Of a stretch of DNA of 64,000 nt, positions 56,495 through 64,000 are shown one piece after another; position 1 is the stretch's first letter; each line of letters begins with the position of its first letter. Both the position numbers and the translations under genes were made by a program. The notes below the pieces were generated by a model that made no database searches, was not told where the DNA came from, and saw only the letters and a list, made by a program, of their open reading frames with translations. The stretch comes from Bacillus methanolicus MGA3 (GTDB taxonomy: Bacteria; Bacillota; Bacilli; Bacillales; Cytobacillaceae): positions 3,273,036 through 3,337,035 of the forward strand of contig NZ_CP007739.1 in the NCBI RefSeq assembly GCF_000724485.1, in the 5' to 3' direction.

Positions 56495-56610
56495 CACCCT
56501 GCACCACCTTTACGAAACTCCCTATAACATATTCTCTTTAATTATGACAAGTTCCTGCTTTCAGATACATTATAAAACAAATTATGTCACATAATGCGGA
56601 AAAAGTAACT

Positions 56611-57327
56611 CTATTCTATAGGAGTTTTATTAGGAGTCCCCGGCTTTCTTGGATATTTTTTAGGGGTTTTCTTTTCTTTTTTTATAATTAATATGTTTCG
56701 TTCGCTTTCCTCTAGAGGCAAACGAAAAGAATGAACGCTTTGAAGGCTTCCCCCTAATACGGAAATAGCTTTTTTAGCTGCTTCCAATTCCTCGTTGGCA
56801 CTGGCCGCTTTCATCGCGATAAATGTTCCACTCAGTTTTACGAGCGGCAAACAAAGCTCGCTTAAAACAGACATTTTTGCCACTGCCCTTGCGGTAACAA
56901 CATCATAACTTTCACGATGTTCCTTTTTTTGGCCAAATGTTTCGGCTCGGTCGTGAATAAATTGAACGTTCTTTAATTGTAAAACCTTTCCTAAATGCTC
57001 CAAAAATGTAATACGCTTATTTAACGAATCAACAATCGTAATATGGAGATCAGGAAAAGCAATTTTCAAAGGAATACTTGGAAATCCGGCTCCTGCCCCT
57101 ACATCACAAACACGCAAAGGTTGCTGAAAATCAAAATAAAATGCTGCCGTAATCGAGTCATAAAAATGCTTTAAATAAACTTCATTTTTCTCGGTAATAG
57201 CAGTCAAGTTCATTTTTTCATTCCACTCGACAAGCGTTTGATAATACGTTTCGTATTGATCTAATTGCTGTTGGGAAAGAGAAATCCCTTTCCCGGACAG
57301 CATCGTTTGAAACTGTTCTATGTTCAT
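56611..57327 (-). CDS. rsmG: 16S rRNA (guanine527-N7)-methyltransferase RsmG
   Basis: 238 residues. SAM-binding motif [20 protein letters not shown], followed by [15 protein letters not shown] and [11 protein letters not shown]. Methylates G527 of 16S rRNA; loss gives low-level streptomycin resistance. Lies 28 bp after mnmG. Confidence 0.97.
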   Translation of the reverse strand: MNIEQFQTMLSGKGISLSQQQLDQYETYYQTLVEWNEKMNLTAITEKNEVYLKHFYDSITAAFYFDFQQPLRVCDVGAGAGFPSIPLKIAFPDLHITIVDSLNKRITFLEHLGKVLQLKNVQFIHDRAETFGQKKEHRESYDVVTARAVAKMSVLSELCLPLVKLSGTFIAMKAASANEELEAAKKAISVLGGSLQSVHSFRLPLEESERNILIIKKEKKTPKKYPRKPGTPNKTPIE

Positions 57328-57354
57328 AGGCCAATCCTTTCTTGCATGTGTGTG

Positions 57355-59244
57355 CTACTCATTCGAAACCCGGGCAATGCGGCCTTGTTCGATATACACA
57401 AGCAAAATCGAAATGTCAGCCGGATTCACACCGGAGATGCGTGATGCTTGGGCAATTGATAAAGGCCTTACTTCTTTTAATTTCATACGGGCTTCTGTCG
57501 CTAATCCTGTGATTGCATCATAATCAATGTTTTCAGGTATTTTTTTATCCTCCATTTTCTTTAATCTCTCAACTTGTTGAAGAGATTTTTCAATATAACC
57601 TTCGTACTTAATTTGAATTTCTACTTGCTCTTTCACTTCCGAATCTAATTCAGTTTCGTTCGGAGCAAGCTTCTGAATATGTTCATAGTTCATTTCCGGA
57701 CGTTTCAGAAGGTCAGAAGCACGAATCCCGTCCTTTAGTTCGCTGCCGCCCAAGGATCGTACTAGTTCTTGAACTTCTTTAGAAGGCTTAATAATAATGG
57801 AATTCAGCCGTTTTTTCTCAGCCTCAATTGCTTCTTTTTTCTTAACAAATTTTCTGTACCGTTCTTCAGAGATAAGCCCGATTTTGTAACCAAGCTCTGT
57901 TAAACGCAGATCAGCATTATCATGGCGAAGCAGCAATCTGTATTCGGCTCTTGACGTTAATAAACGGTATGGCTCATTTGTTCCTTTTGTAACAAGGTCA
58001 TCAATCATCACACCGATATAAGCGTCAGACCTGCTTAAAATGACTTCATCTTTTCCTAAGGCATTTCGGGCAGCGTTAATTCCCGCCATTAATCCTTGTC
58101 CGGCAGCTTCTTCGTATCCTGATGTTCCATTTATTTGTCCGGCAGAATATAAATTTTTGACTAATTTCGTTTCTAACGTCGGCCAAAGCTGTGTCGGAAC
58201 GATTGCATCATATTCGATGGCGTAGCCGGCGCGCATCATTTGCGCATTTTCAAGGCCCGGGATCGTCCTTAAAATTTTCTTTTGAACATCTTCCGGCAAA
58301 CTTGTTGAAAGCCCTTGAACATATACCTCTTCCGTATTTCTTCCTTCAGGCTCCAAAAAGATTTGATGGCGCGGCTTATCGTGGAAACGAACAACTTTAT
58401 CTTCAATTGATGGACAATAACGTGGACCTGTGCCTTTGATCATTCCGGAAAACATCGGCGCACGGTGCAGGTTTTGGTCAATCAGCATGTGTGTTTCCTC
58501 ATTTGTGTAAGTAAGCCAGCAAGGAAGCTGATCCGTAATATATTTTGTTGTTTCATAAGAAAATGCTCTTGGGACATCATCACCCGGCTGTATTTCCGTT
58601 TTACTGTAGTCAATTGTATTGCTGTTTATACGAGGAGGAGTTCCGGTTTTAAAGCGGACAAGTTCAAAACCAAGCTCCTCCAGATGTTCTGATAGTTTGA
58701 TGGAAGGCTGCTGGTTATTTGGTCCGCTTGAATATTTCAATTCTCCAATGATAATTTCTCCTCTTAAGAAAGTGCCTGTTGTAATTACAACTGTTTTTGA
58801 TCGATAAACAGCCCCCGTTTTTGTAATTACACCCTTACAAACTCCATCTTCAACTATAAGCTCTTCAACCATTCCTTGAATTAAAGTAAGGTTTGGTTCA
58901 TTTTCAAGCGTTTTTTTCATTTCATGCTGATAGGCAAATTTGTCTGCTTGTGCACGCAATGCACGTACAGCAGGACCTTTTCCTGTATTCAGCATCCGCA
59001 TTTGGATATAGGTCTTGTCAATGTTTTTTCCCATTTCTCCGCCCAATGCATCGATTTCTCTTACGACAATCCCTTTGGCAGGACCGCCAACAGAAGGATT
59101 GCAGGGCATAAAAGCAACCATATCGAGGTTAATTGTGATCATTAATGTTTTGGCACCGAGTCTCGCGGAAGCAAGCCCTGCTTCACAGCCGGCATGTCCC
59201 GCACCTATGACAATAACATCATAATTCCCAGCTTCGTATTGCAT
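57355..59244 (-). CDS. mnmG: tRNA uridine-5-carboxymethylaminomethyl modification enzyme MnmG (GidA)
   Basis: 629 residues. FAD motif [13 protein letters not shown] near the start, [26 protein letters not shown] and [18 protein letters not shown] are all present; the C-terminal helical domain ends IARVSNE. With MnmE it modifies the wobble uridine of several tRNAs. AAAGGAGG is 7 bases before the ATG at 59242-59244. Confidence 0.98.
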   Translation of the reverse strand: MQYEAGNYDVIVIGAGHAGCEAGLASARLGAKTLMITINLDMVAFMPCNPSVGGPAKGIVVREIDALGGEMGKNIDKTYIQMRMLNTGKGPAVRALRAQADKFAYQHEMKKTLENEPNLTLIQGMVEELIVEDGVCKGVITKTGAVYRSKTVVITTGTFLRGEIIIGELKYSSGPNNQQPSIKLSEHLEELGFELVRFKTGTPPRINSNTIDYSKTEIQPGDDVPRAFSYETTKYITDQLPCWLTYTNEETHMLIDQNLHRAPMFSGMIKGTGPRYCPSIEDKVVRFHDKPRHQIFLEPEGRNTEEVYVQGLSTSLPEDVQKKILRTIPGLENAQMMRAGYAIEYDAIVPTQLWPTLETKLVKNLYSAGQINGTSGYEEAAGQGLMAGINAARNALGKDEVILSRSDAYIGVMIDDLVTKGTNEPYRLLTSRAEYRLLLRHDNADLRLTELGYKIGLISEERYRKFVKKKEAIEAEKKRLNSIIIKPSKEVQELVRSLGGSELKDGIRASDLLKRPEMNYEHIQKLAPNETELDSEVKEQVEIQIKYEGYIEKSLQQVERLKKMEDKKIPENIDYDAITGLATEARMKLKEVRPLSIAQASRISGVNPADISILLVYIEQGRIARVSNE

Positions 59245-59280
59245 CACGCTGCCTCCTTTTAAAATGAAAATTTGGGTTTA

Positions 59281-59450
59281 ATAACAATTTTTTCTGGTTT
59301 ATGACTATTTCCCGGGTTATAAACGAATTCCGAGGCTACGAACCAATTTCGAGATTTATGAGCCACTTTTCATGGTTTATAAGCCAATTCACTAAATTTA
59401 TGAGCCAATTCTTGAATATATTGACCCGTTCCGGGTTTTGAACCACATTA
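59281..59450. repeat. Degenerate 20-bp repeat array, about 9 units
   Basis: Units start near 59281, 59301, 59319, 59338, 59358, 59379, 59400, 59420 and 59439. The best-kept part is ATGAGCCAATTC. The period is 18-21 bp. It fills most of the mnmE-mnmG gap. It shares the ATGAGCC core with the array at 421-558 and the CCCGTTC variant with 40743-40799. One unit holds ATTTCCCGGGTTAT, 12 of 14 matches to the Noc-binding consensus. Confidence 0.75.
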
Positions 59451-60833
59451 TTTTCCTAAACAGAATTGAGAGAACAGCTGGTCAATCAGACTTTCGTGGA
59501 CACTGTCTCCGATTATTTCTCCAAGCAGCTCCCATGTTTTTGTTAAATCAATTTGTACGATATCGATCGGTGTTCCCATTTCGACTTGTTGAATCGCTTC
59601 CTCAATCGAATTTAGCGCTTGATGAAGCAAAGCTATATGGCGGCTGTTCGATACATATGTCATATCTCCCGCTTCGATTGAACCTTCAAAGAACATAGAC
59701 GCAATTGCTTCTTCCAATTCATCTACTCCGCGATCTTCAAGCAGAGACGTTGTAACAACTTTGTGATCTTTCGCCAATTCCTTTACTTTTTCCATATCAA
59801 TTTTCTGCGGCAAATCTGTTTTATTAACGATAACGATAACATCCATGCCTTCAACGGTTTTAAAAAGATTTTCATCCTCAGGTGTCAGTTCGTCTGAATA
59901 GTTTAAAACTAGCAGAATCAGATCAGCTTCTTTTAAAACTTGTCTTGACCGCTCAACTCCGATTCTCTCTACAATGTCTTCGGTCTCGCGTATTCCGGCT
60001 GTATCTAATAGACGCAAAGGAACTCCGCGGACGTTCACATATTCCTCAATCACATCTCTTGTTGTGCCAGGAATATCGGTTACAATTGCCTTATTTTCAT
60101 GAACAAGACTGTTCAAGAGAGAGGACTTGCCGACATTTGGACGTCCGATAATTACCGTTGATAATCCTTCTCTAAGTATTTTTCCTTGCTGGGAAGTTTG
60201 CAGCAGCTTTTGAATTTCTTCTCGTACATATTGAGCTTTTTCTAAAAGCATTTTGTGCGTCATTTCCTCAACATCATCATACTCAGGATAGTCGATATTC
60301 ACTTCTATGTGGGCAAGAATTTCTAAAATTTCCTGCCGCAGCCTTTTTATTAATTTTGAAAGACGTCCTTCCATTTGTCCAAGTGCAACATTCATGGCTC
60401 TATCCGTTTTTGCCCGAATTAAATCCATGACAGCTTCGGCTTGAGATAGATCTATACGTCCATTTAAGAAAGCGCGTTTCGTAAATTCTCCCGGTTCTGC
60501 AAGGCGCGCCCCATGGTTTAACACAAGCTGAAGCACACGGTTTACTGAAACGATCCCCCCGTGGCAATTGATTTCCACCACATCTTCTTTCGTAAATGTT
60601 TTCGGACCTTTCATAACCGAAACCATTACTTCCTCAGCAACTTCGTTCGTTTTCGGATCAATAATGTGTCCATAATGAATTGTATGGGATGCAGCCTCAA
60701 TGATCCGCTTTCCGCCAACGCCACGAAACAGCTTGTCCGCAATCTCGATAGATTGATCACCGCTCAAACGCACAATTGCAATTGCTCCTTCTCCCATCGG
60801 AGTAGAAATTGCGGCTATTGTATCAAACTCCAT
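59448..60833 (-). CDS. mnmE: tRNA modification GTPase MnmE (TrmE/ThdF)
   Basis: 461 residues. N-terminal tetrahydrofolate-binding domain, helical domain, and an inserted GTPase domain with G1 [10 protein letters not shown]3 DTAGI and NKTD; the C-terminus is the catalytic FCLGK. Partner of MnmG. The last three codons reach the repeat array. Confidence 0.98.
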   Translation of the reverse strand: MEFDTIAAISTPMGEGAIAIVRLSGDQSIEIADKLFRGVGGKRIIEAASHTIHYGHIIDPKTNEVAEEVMVSVMKGPKTFTKEDVVEINCHGGIVSVNRVLQLVLNHGARLAEPGEFTKRAFLNGRIDLSQAEAVMDLIRAKTDRAMNVALGQMEGRLSKLIKRLRQEILEILAHIEVNIDYPEYDDVEEMTHKMLLEKAQYVREEIQKLLQTSQQGKILREGLSTVIIGRPNVGKSSLLNSLVHENKAIVTDIPGTTRDVIEEYVNVRGVPLRLLDTAGIRETEDIVERIGVERSRQVLKEADLILLVLNYSDELTPEDENLFKTVEGMDVIVIVNKTDLPQKIDMEKVKELAKDHKVVTTSLLEDRGVDELEEAIASMFFEGSIEAGDMTYVSNSRHIALLHQALNSIEEAIQQVEMGTPIDIVQIDLTKTWELLGEIIGDSVHESLIDQLFSQFCLGK

Positions 60834-61087
60834 CCCCGATCACCTCGCTTATCTATAAAAATTTTTCTATTTGGTCTATATTTAATAGCGCTTTTGCTTC
60901 GACATTCAGATGATGTTCAGATATAGGCGTCTTAACAAGACAAGGGAAAACTTCGCTTCGGAAGTGTTATGTTTGCATAAAAGAAAGTTTGGCTTCCGAG
61001 TGGGCCTGCATTCATTTTTTCCCTAAATTCCTACAATACCACATGCTCGTTTTATGAAAAAGTATTATCTCTTGAAAATGAATAAAC

Positions 61088-61133
61088 TTATCCACAACCA
61101 CTTATTTTCTTGTTATATTGTAACTTATCAACA
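61088..61133. promoter_or_regulatory. DnaA boxes between mnmE and jag
   Basis: TTATCCACA (61088-61096, perfect) and TTATCAACA (61125-61133, one mismatch) lie 2.9 kb from dnaA in the 425-bp mnmE-jag gap, whose other visible content is the inverted repeat at 61164-61242. Confidence 0.55.
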
Positions 61134-61163
61134 TGTGAATAACAATAAAGTGAAATAAAAGCA

Positions 61164-61242
61164 AAGGGCCAGACCCCTCCAATAGACAAACAAAAATAAA
61201 ATCGTTCTTTCTATTGTCATTATTGGAGAGAGTCAGACCCTT
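61164..61242. repeat. 79-bp inverted repeat with GGGYC-GAC-CTCCAAT ends
   Basis: AAGGGCCAGACCCCTCCAAT at the left pairs with the inverse ATTGGAGAGAGTCAGACCCT plus T at the right with a few mismatches. The GGGTCTGAC core is frequent in intergenic repeats of Firmicutes. Probably a MITE/REP-like element; no transposase is present. Confidence 0.6.
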
Positions 61243-61258
61243 ATGAGTGAGTCAAATT

Positions 61259-61879
61259 CTATTTTATTGGTGAAATTACGACATATCGATGCGGTTCTAC
61301 TCCATCAGAATAAGTATTCACGCGATCATTATTCGCTAAAGCTGTATGAATTACTTTGCGCTCGAATGAAGGCATTGGTTCAAGTACAACATCACGGCCA
61401 GTTTTAATAGCTTTTTGTGCGAGCCTTTCCGCTAATTGAACAAGTGTTTCATTTCTTCTTGTTCGATAATCTTCGGCATCAAGGAGAACTGTTAAATATT
61501 GATCAGAATGACGGTTGATCACTAATTGTGTTAAATACTGAAGGGAATTAAGTGTTTGCCCTCTTTTTCCGATTAAAAGAGCAATTTTTTCCCCTGATAA
61601 AAGGAAACTTACCTGCTTTCCCTCTTGAATAGCTTCAATATTGATTGATGCTCCCATTTTCTCGGCTACATTTTTTAGAAATTCCTTTGCCTCTTCTATC
61701 GGATCAATCTTTATTTCAGCTTTGACAACTGCTGGGCGTGATCCAAAAATGCCGAATATCCCCTTTTTTCCTTGATCAATTATCGTTATTTCTACGCGGT
61801 CTTTCGTGGTGTTTAATTGTGTTAAAGCTGATTCCACTGCTTCATCGACAGTTAGTCCAGTAGCAGTTACTTGTTTCAC
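61259..61879 (-). CDS. khpB: RNA-binding protein KhpB (Jag)
   Basis: 206 residues. Jag-N domain ([19 protein letters not shown]), KH domain with [16 protein letters not shown] and R3H domain at the end ([20 protein letters not shown]). It binds RNA and works with KhpA; in streptococci it affects elongation and division. The GTG start overlaps the yidC stop (GTGA). Confidence 0.95.
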   Translation of the reverse strand: MKQVTATGLTVDEAVESALTQLNTTKDRVEITIIDQGKKGIFGIFGSRPAVVKAEIKIDPIEEAKEFLKNVAEKMGASINIEAIQEGKQVSFLLSGEKIALLIGKRGQTLNSLQYLTQLVINRHSDQYLTVLLDAEDYRTRRNETLVQLAERLAQKAIKTGRDVVLEPMPSFERKVIHTALANNDRVNTYSDGVEPHRYVVISPIK

Positions 61880-62655
61880 TTTTTTGCTCCTCCTGATTTG
61901 CCGGTTTCTACATCTTTTTTGAGATCCGGACCCTTAATGAAATAAGTTTGAACAATCATAAAAATGTTACCAACTACCCAATATAATGAAAGAGCTGCCG
62001 GAAAGTTAATCGCAAATATGATGATGCTGATAGGCATGATCCATAGCATCATTGCCATTTGCGGATTTTGGTTTTCCGTTCCAGCCATCATCATTTTCTG
62101 CTGGATAAATGTTGTAGCACCCGCAATAAGCGGCAGTATGTAAAATGGATCCGGAGAGCCTAAATCAAACCATAAAAAATTATGTTCAGCAATTTCTCTT
62201 GTACGAGAAATAGCATGGTAAAATCCAATTAAGATTGGCATTTGAATTAATAATGGAAAACAGCCTGAAAACGGGTTGACTCCATGTTTCTGAAATAAAG
62301 CCATCGTTTCCTGCTGCAATTTTTGCTGTGTTTTTTGGTCTTTTGAGCTGTATTTTTCCCTAAGTTTTTGCAACTCAGGCTGAAGCGCTTGCATTGCTTT
62401 CGAATTTTTCGTTTGTTTTATCATTAAAGGAAGAATTGCAAGACGAATAAGAATCGTTACAAGGATAATGGATAAACCAAAACTTCCTCCCGCAATTTCA
62501 GCCACTTTAATAATCAACATCGAGAGCGGATAGACAATATATTCGTTCCAAAAGCCTTGACTTTCAGCTGTAATTGGCTGGTTGTATTGCGTACAGCCCG
62601 TAAGAATTGCTATCAGCAAAATGAAGCCAATTAAAAAAAGTATTCGCTTTTTCAA
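61876..62655 (-). CDS. yidC: Membrane protein insertase YidC (SpoIIIJ)
   Basis: 259 residues. Lipoprotein signal with ILTGC, then five membrane helices with the family block [40 protein letters not shown], and [22 protein letters not shown] is 9 bases before the TTG at 62653-62655; the longer frame starting at 62688 lacks a site. It inserts membrane proteins and in B. subtilis is needed for sigma-G activation. Confidence 0.97.
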   Translation of the reverse strand: MKKRILFLIGFILLIAILTGCTQYNQPITAESQGFWNEYIVYPLSMLIIKVAEIAGGSFGLSIILVTILIRLAILPLMIKQTKNSKAMQALQPELQKLREKYSSKDQKTQQKLQQETMALFQKHGVNPFSGCFPLLIQMPILIGFYHAISRTREIAEHNFLWFDLGSPDPFYILPLIAGATTFIQQKMMMAGTENQNPQMAMMLWIMPISIIIFAINFPAALSLYWVVGNIFMIVQTYFIKGPDLKKDVETGKSGGAKK

Positions 62656-62797
62656 CCGTTTTTTCCTCCTTACTGCAAATAGAATCATTCTATCAAAAAC
62701 AAGTCATCAATTCTTGCCATTTTTAAACCTTTTTAAATCCACGTGTATTTTACCATCTTTTCTATGTAAGCGTCTTTATAAACATAGCAAAAAACTG

Positions 62798-63166
62798 TTA
62801 ATGTTTTTCATTATTTCCACGCTCTATACTTTTAAAAACTCTTGCTACCTTTAAGACATGGGTTATGCTTTTCTTTACTTCATGAAAATCCATGTCCGCT
62901 GCCGGCTTTCTCGCAATGATTACATAATCGTTGCCACTATGTATTTGTTCTTTCAATTCCAAAAAGGCCTGGCGAATATATCTCTTAATGCGATTTCTGG
63001 TTACGGCATTTCCAATCTTTTTACTGACAGAAAGCCCGATGCGGAAATAAGGCTGATCTGTTTTTTTTAAAACATAAACAATAAATTGCCGATTCGCAAA
63101 GGATTTTCCTTTTTGAAATACTTCCTGAAATTCTTTGTTTTTCTTGATCCGCAATTTTTTTTTCAT
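62798..63166 (-). CDS. rnpA: Ribonuclease P protein component
   Basis: 122 residues. Basic protein with [20 protein letters not shown] and [20 protein letters not shown], the RNP motif. It helps the RNase P RNA to process tRNA 5' ends. GAGGGTGG is 8 bases before the ATG at 63164-63166. Confidence 0.97.
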   Translation of the reverse strand: MKKKLRIKKNKEFQEVFQKGKSFANRQFIVYVLKKTDQPYFRIGLSVSKKIGNAVTRNRIKRYIRQAFLELKEQIHSGNDYVIIARKPAADMDFHEVKKSITHVLKVARVFKSIERGNNEKH

Positions 63167-63250
63167 GGTTTTTTCCACCCTCAAGTACTTTTCTGGATCA
63201 ATTGGCGTTTATTTCTCAAGCGGAAGAAAAGGAAAATTGAACTCTATGTG

Positions 63251-63278
63251 AAAAAAGACCACTGACATTTCAGTGGCC
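63251..63278 (-). terminator. Terminator or attenuator between rpmH and rnpA
   Basis: GACCACTGA pairs with TCAGTGGCC (one G-T at the base) and TTTTTT follows on the minus strand; it overlaps the rpmH stop. It would make L34 more abundant than RnpA. Confidence 0.8.
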
Positions 63279-63412
63279 TAAGCTGATAATACCTTTCTTC
63301 CTTTACGACGGCGGCGAGCTAGAACTTTACGTCCGTTAGAAGTGCTCATCCGTGCCCGGAAACCGTGAACTCTTTTGTGTTTACGGTTACTTGGCTGATA
63401 AGTTCTTTTCAT
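63278..63412 (-). CDS. rpmH: 50S ribosomal protein L34
   Basis: 44 residues, very basic: [20 protein letters not shown], then [20 protein letters not shown] and VLSA. GAGG precedes the ATG. The product is invariant in bacteria; it is the gene next to oriC. Confidence 0.98.
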   Translation of the reverse strand: MKRTYQPSNRKHKRVHGFRARMSTSNGRKVLARRRRKGRKVLSA

Positions 63413-63601
63413 TATATGACACCTCCCTCGAGGAAAAGCGTTAAAGACAGTCTTTCTAATTATATAAATTTACTCAAAAAATTGTCAACTGCACATTTTA
63501 CGAAGATCTTTCCATCCTGATTTTTAAAAATTGAATTTTCTACTTCAAAAAGTTATTCCAAAAAAGTAACTTTTTACGGAAGAACCCTCAAAAAATAACA
63601 T

Positions 63602-63990
63602 TGTGGATATCAATCGACAGATTTTTTTTATCCACAACAGATACTGACAACTTTTACACACACTCAAGTCTTGTGGACAATTTTTATCAACATGTCTTGC
63701 CGCTTGTGGATAAAGTTTGAAAAAGCATTGCACCTATTAGTTTTATTTGATATCATTAACTGTGTTTTCACTCGGTATAAATCTTTGTGTATAACTTAAT
63801 TATCCACAATTTGTGGATAGAGTGTGGACAGGTTATTCAACAGGTATGGAAAAGATTATCCACAAACAGTGGATATTGTCGAAAACCTATTTTACTTCCT
63901 TATTATATATTTTTCCACATAATAAATTTCGTATATTTATAAATTTATAGGTTTTGTACAATGGATGACAGATTAAAGGAGGGGTGACAG
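63602..63990. other. Replication origin region (oriC), upstream DnaA-box part
   Basis: Perfect boxes: TTATCCACA at 63628-63636, 63800-63808 and 63856-63864, and TGTGGATAA at 63705-63713. Near-perfect boxes: 63602-63610, 63672-63680, 63684-63692, 63786-63794, 63812-63820, 63823-63831. An AT-rich stretch (63880-63960) follows. This corresponds to the incA/incB part between rpmH and dnaA in B. subtilis; the dnaA-dnaN part, with the unwinding element, would lie outside the window. The stretch 63413-63600 holds nothing else that I can identify. Confidence 0.93.
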
Positions 63991-64000
63991 TTGGAAAATA
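63991..64000 (+). CDS. dnaA: Chromosomal replication initiator DnaA, first codons (cut by window edge)
   Basis: AAAGGAGGGG is followed by TTG GAA AAT A, i.e. the start MEN of Bacillus DnaA. The place after rpmH and a DnaA-box cluster makes this nearly certain although only three codons are visible. Confidence 0.88.

Noticed and set aside
63545..63733. 62-codon frame within oriC
   Set aside because: Composed of DnaA boxes read as codons; not a gene.

Overview
The window is the left flank of the replication origin of a low-GC Gram-positive bacterium of the family Bacillaceae. It ends at the TTG start of dnaA, behind a DnaA-box-rich oriC. Reading away from the origin it carries the familiar Bacillus gene order: rpmH, rnpA, yidC/spoIIIJ, jag, mnmE, mnmG, rsmG, noc, soj, spo0J, yyaC, a mechanosensitive channel gene, yyzM, ychF, rpsF-ssb-rpsR, yybS, gdpP, rplI, dnaB (called dnaC in B. 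subtilis), purA, a Lys-Glu-Asp-Phe tRNA cluster, walR-walK-yycH-yycI-yycJ, htrC, yyzF and rlmH. Nearly all of it lies on the minus strand, co-directional with the left replication fork. The species cannot be fixed from the sequence; a thermotolerant Bacillus or Caldibacillus-like organism would fit, but that is a guess.

From about 28.3 to 64 kb the gene content is conserved core: chromosome replication and segregation (oriC, DnaB, SSB, Soj/Spo0J/Noc, parS), tRNA modification, membrane protein insertion, cyclic-di-AMP turnover and the essential WalRK cell-wall regulon. Insertions into this core are a DHA2-type drug exporter between purA and the tRNAs, a glycosyltransferase/PAP2 phosphatase pair between rpsF and ychF, and several non-coding repeats. 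htrC appears frameshifted near its start. A perfect parS lies inside walK, and DnaA-box groups sit near rlmH/htrC and between mnmE and jag.

From 1 to 28.3 kb the region is accessory. It starts with the end of an OsmC-family gene and a scar made of an IS3-type transposase remnant abutting a decayed IS605-type TnpB. Next come a UbiB-type kinase with a phasin-like protein, a winged-helix regulator with a Rossmann oxidoreductase, and a luciferase-like flavin monooxygenase. A siderophore-iron uptake locus follows, with two perfect Fur boxes in its divergent promoter region and a FhuF-type reductase. After it come a TetR-controlled ABC-2 exporter, a four-gene sugar ABC transporter, a second OsmC gene, and an envelope-related group: GT39 glycosyltransferase, an unknown membrane protein, O-antigen-ligase-like protein, an MFS protein and an MGDG-synthase-like glycosyltransferase.

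The least explained content is non-coding: three arrays of degenerate 20-21 bp units in intergenic regions, a dispersed motif around GGTTGGGAATAAAAACTC at four sites, TTTTGGGT runs on both sides of the winged-helix regulator gene, and two REP-like inverted repeats. No CRISPR array, prophage or complete defence system was seen.
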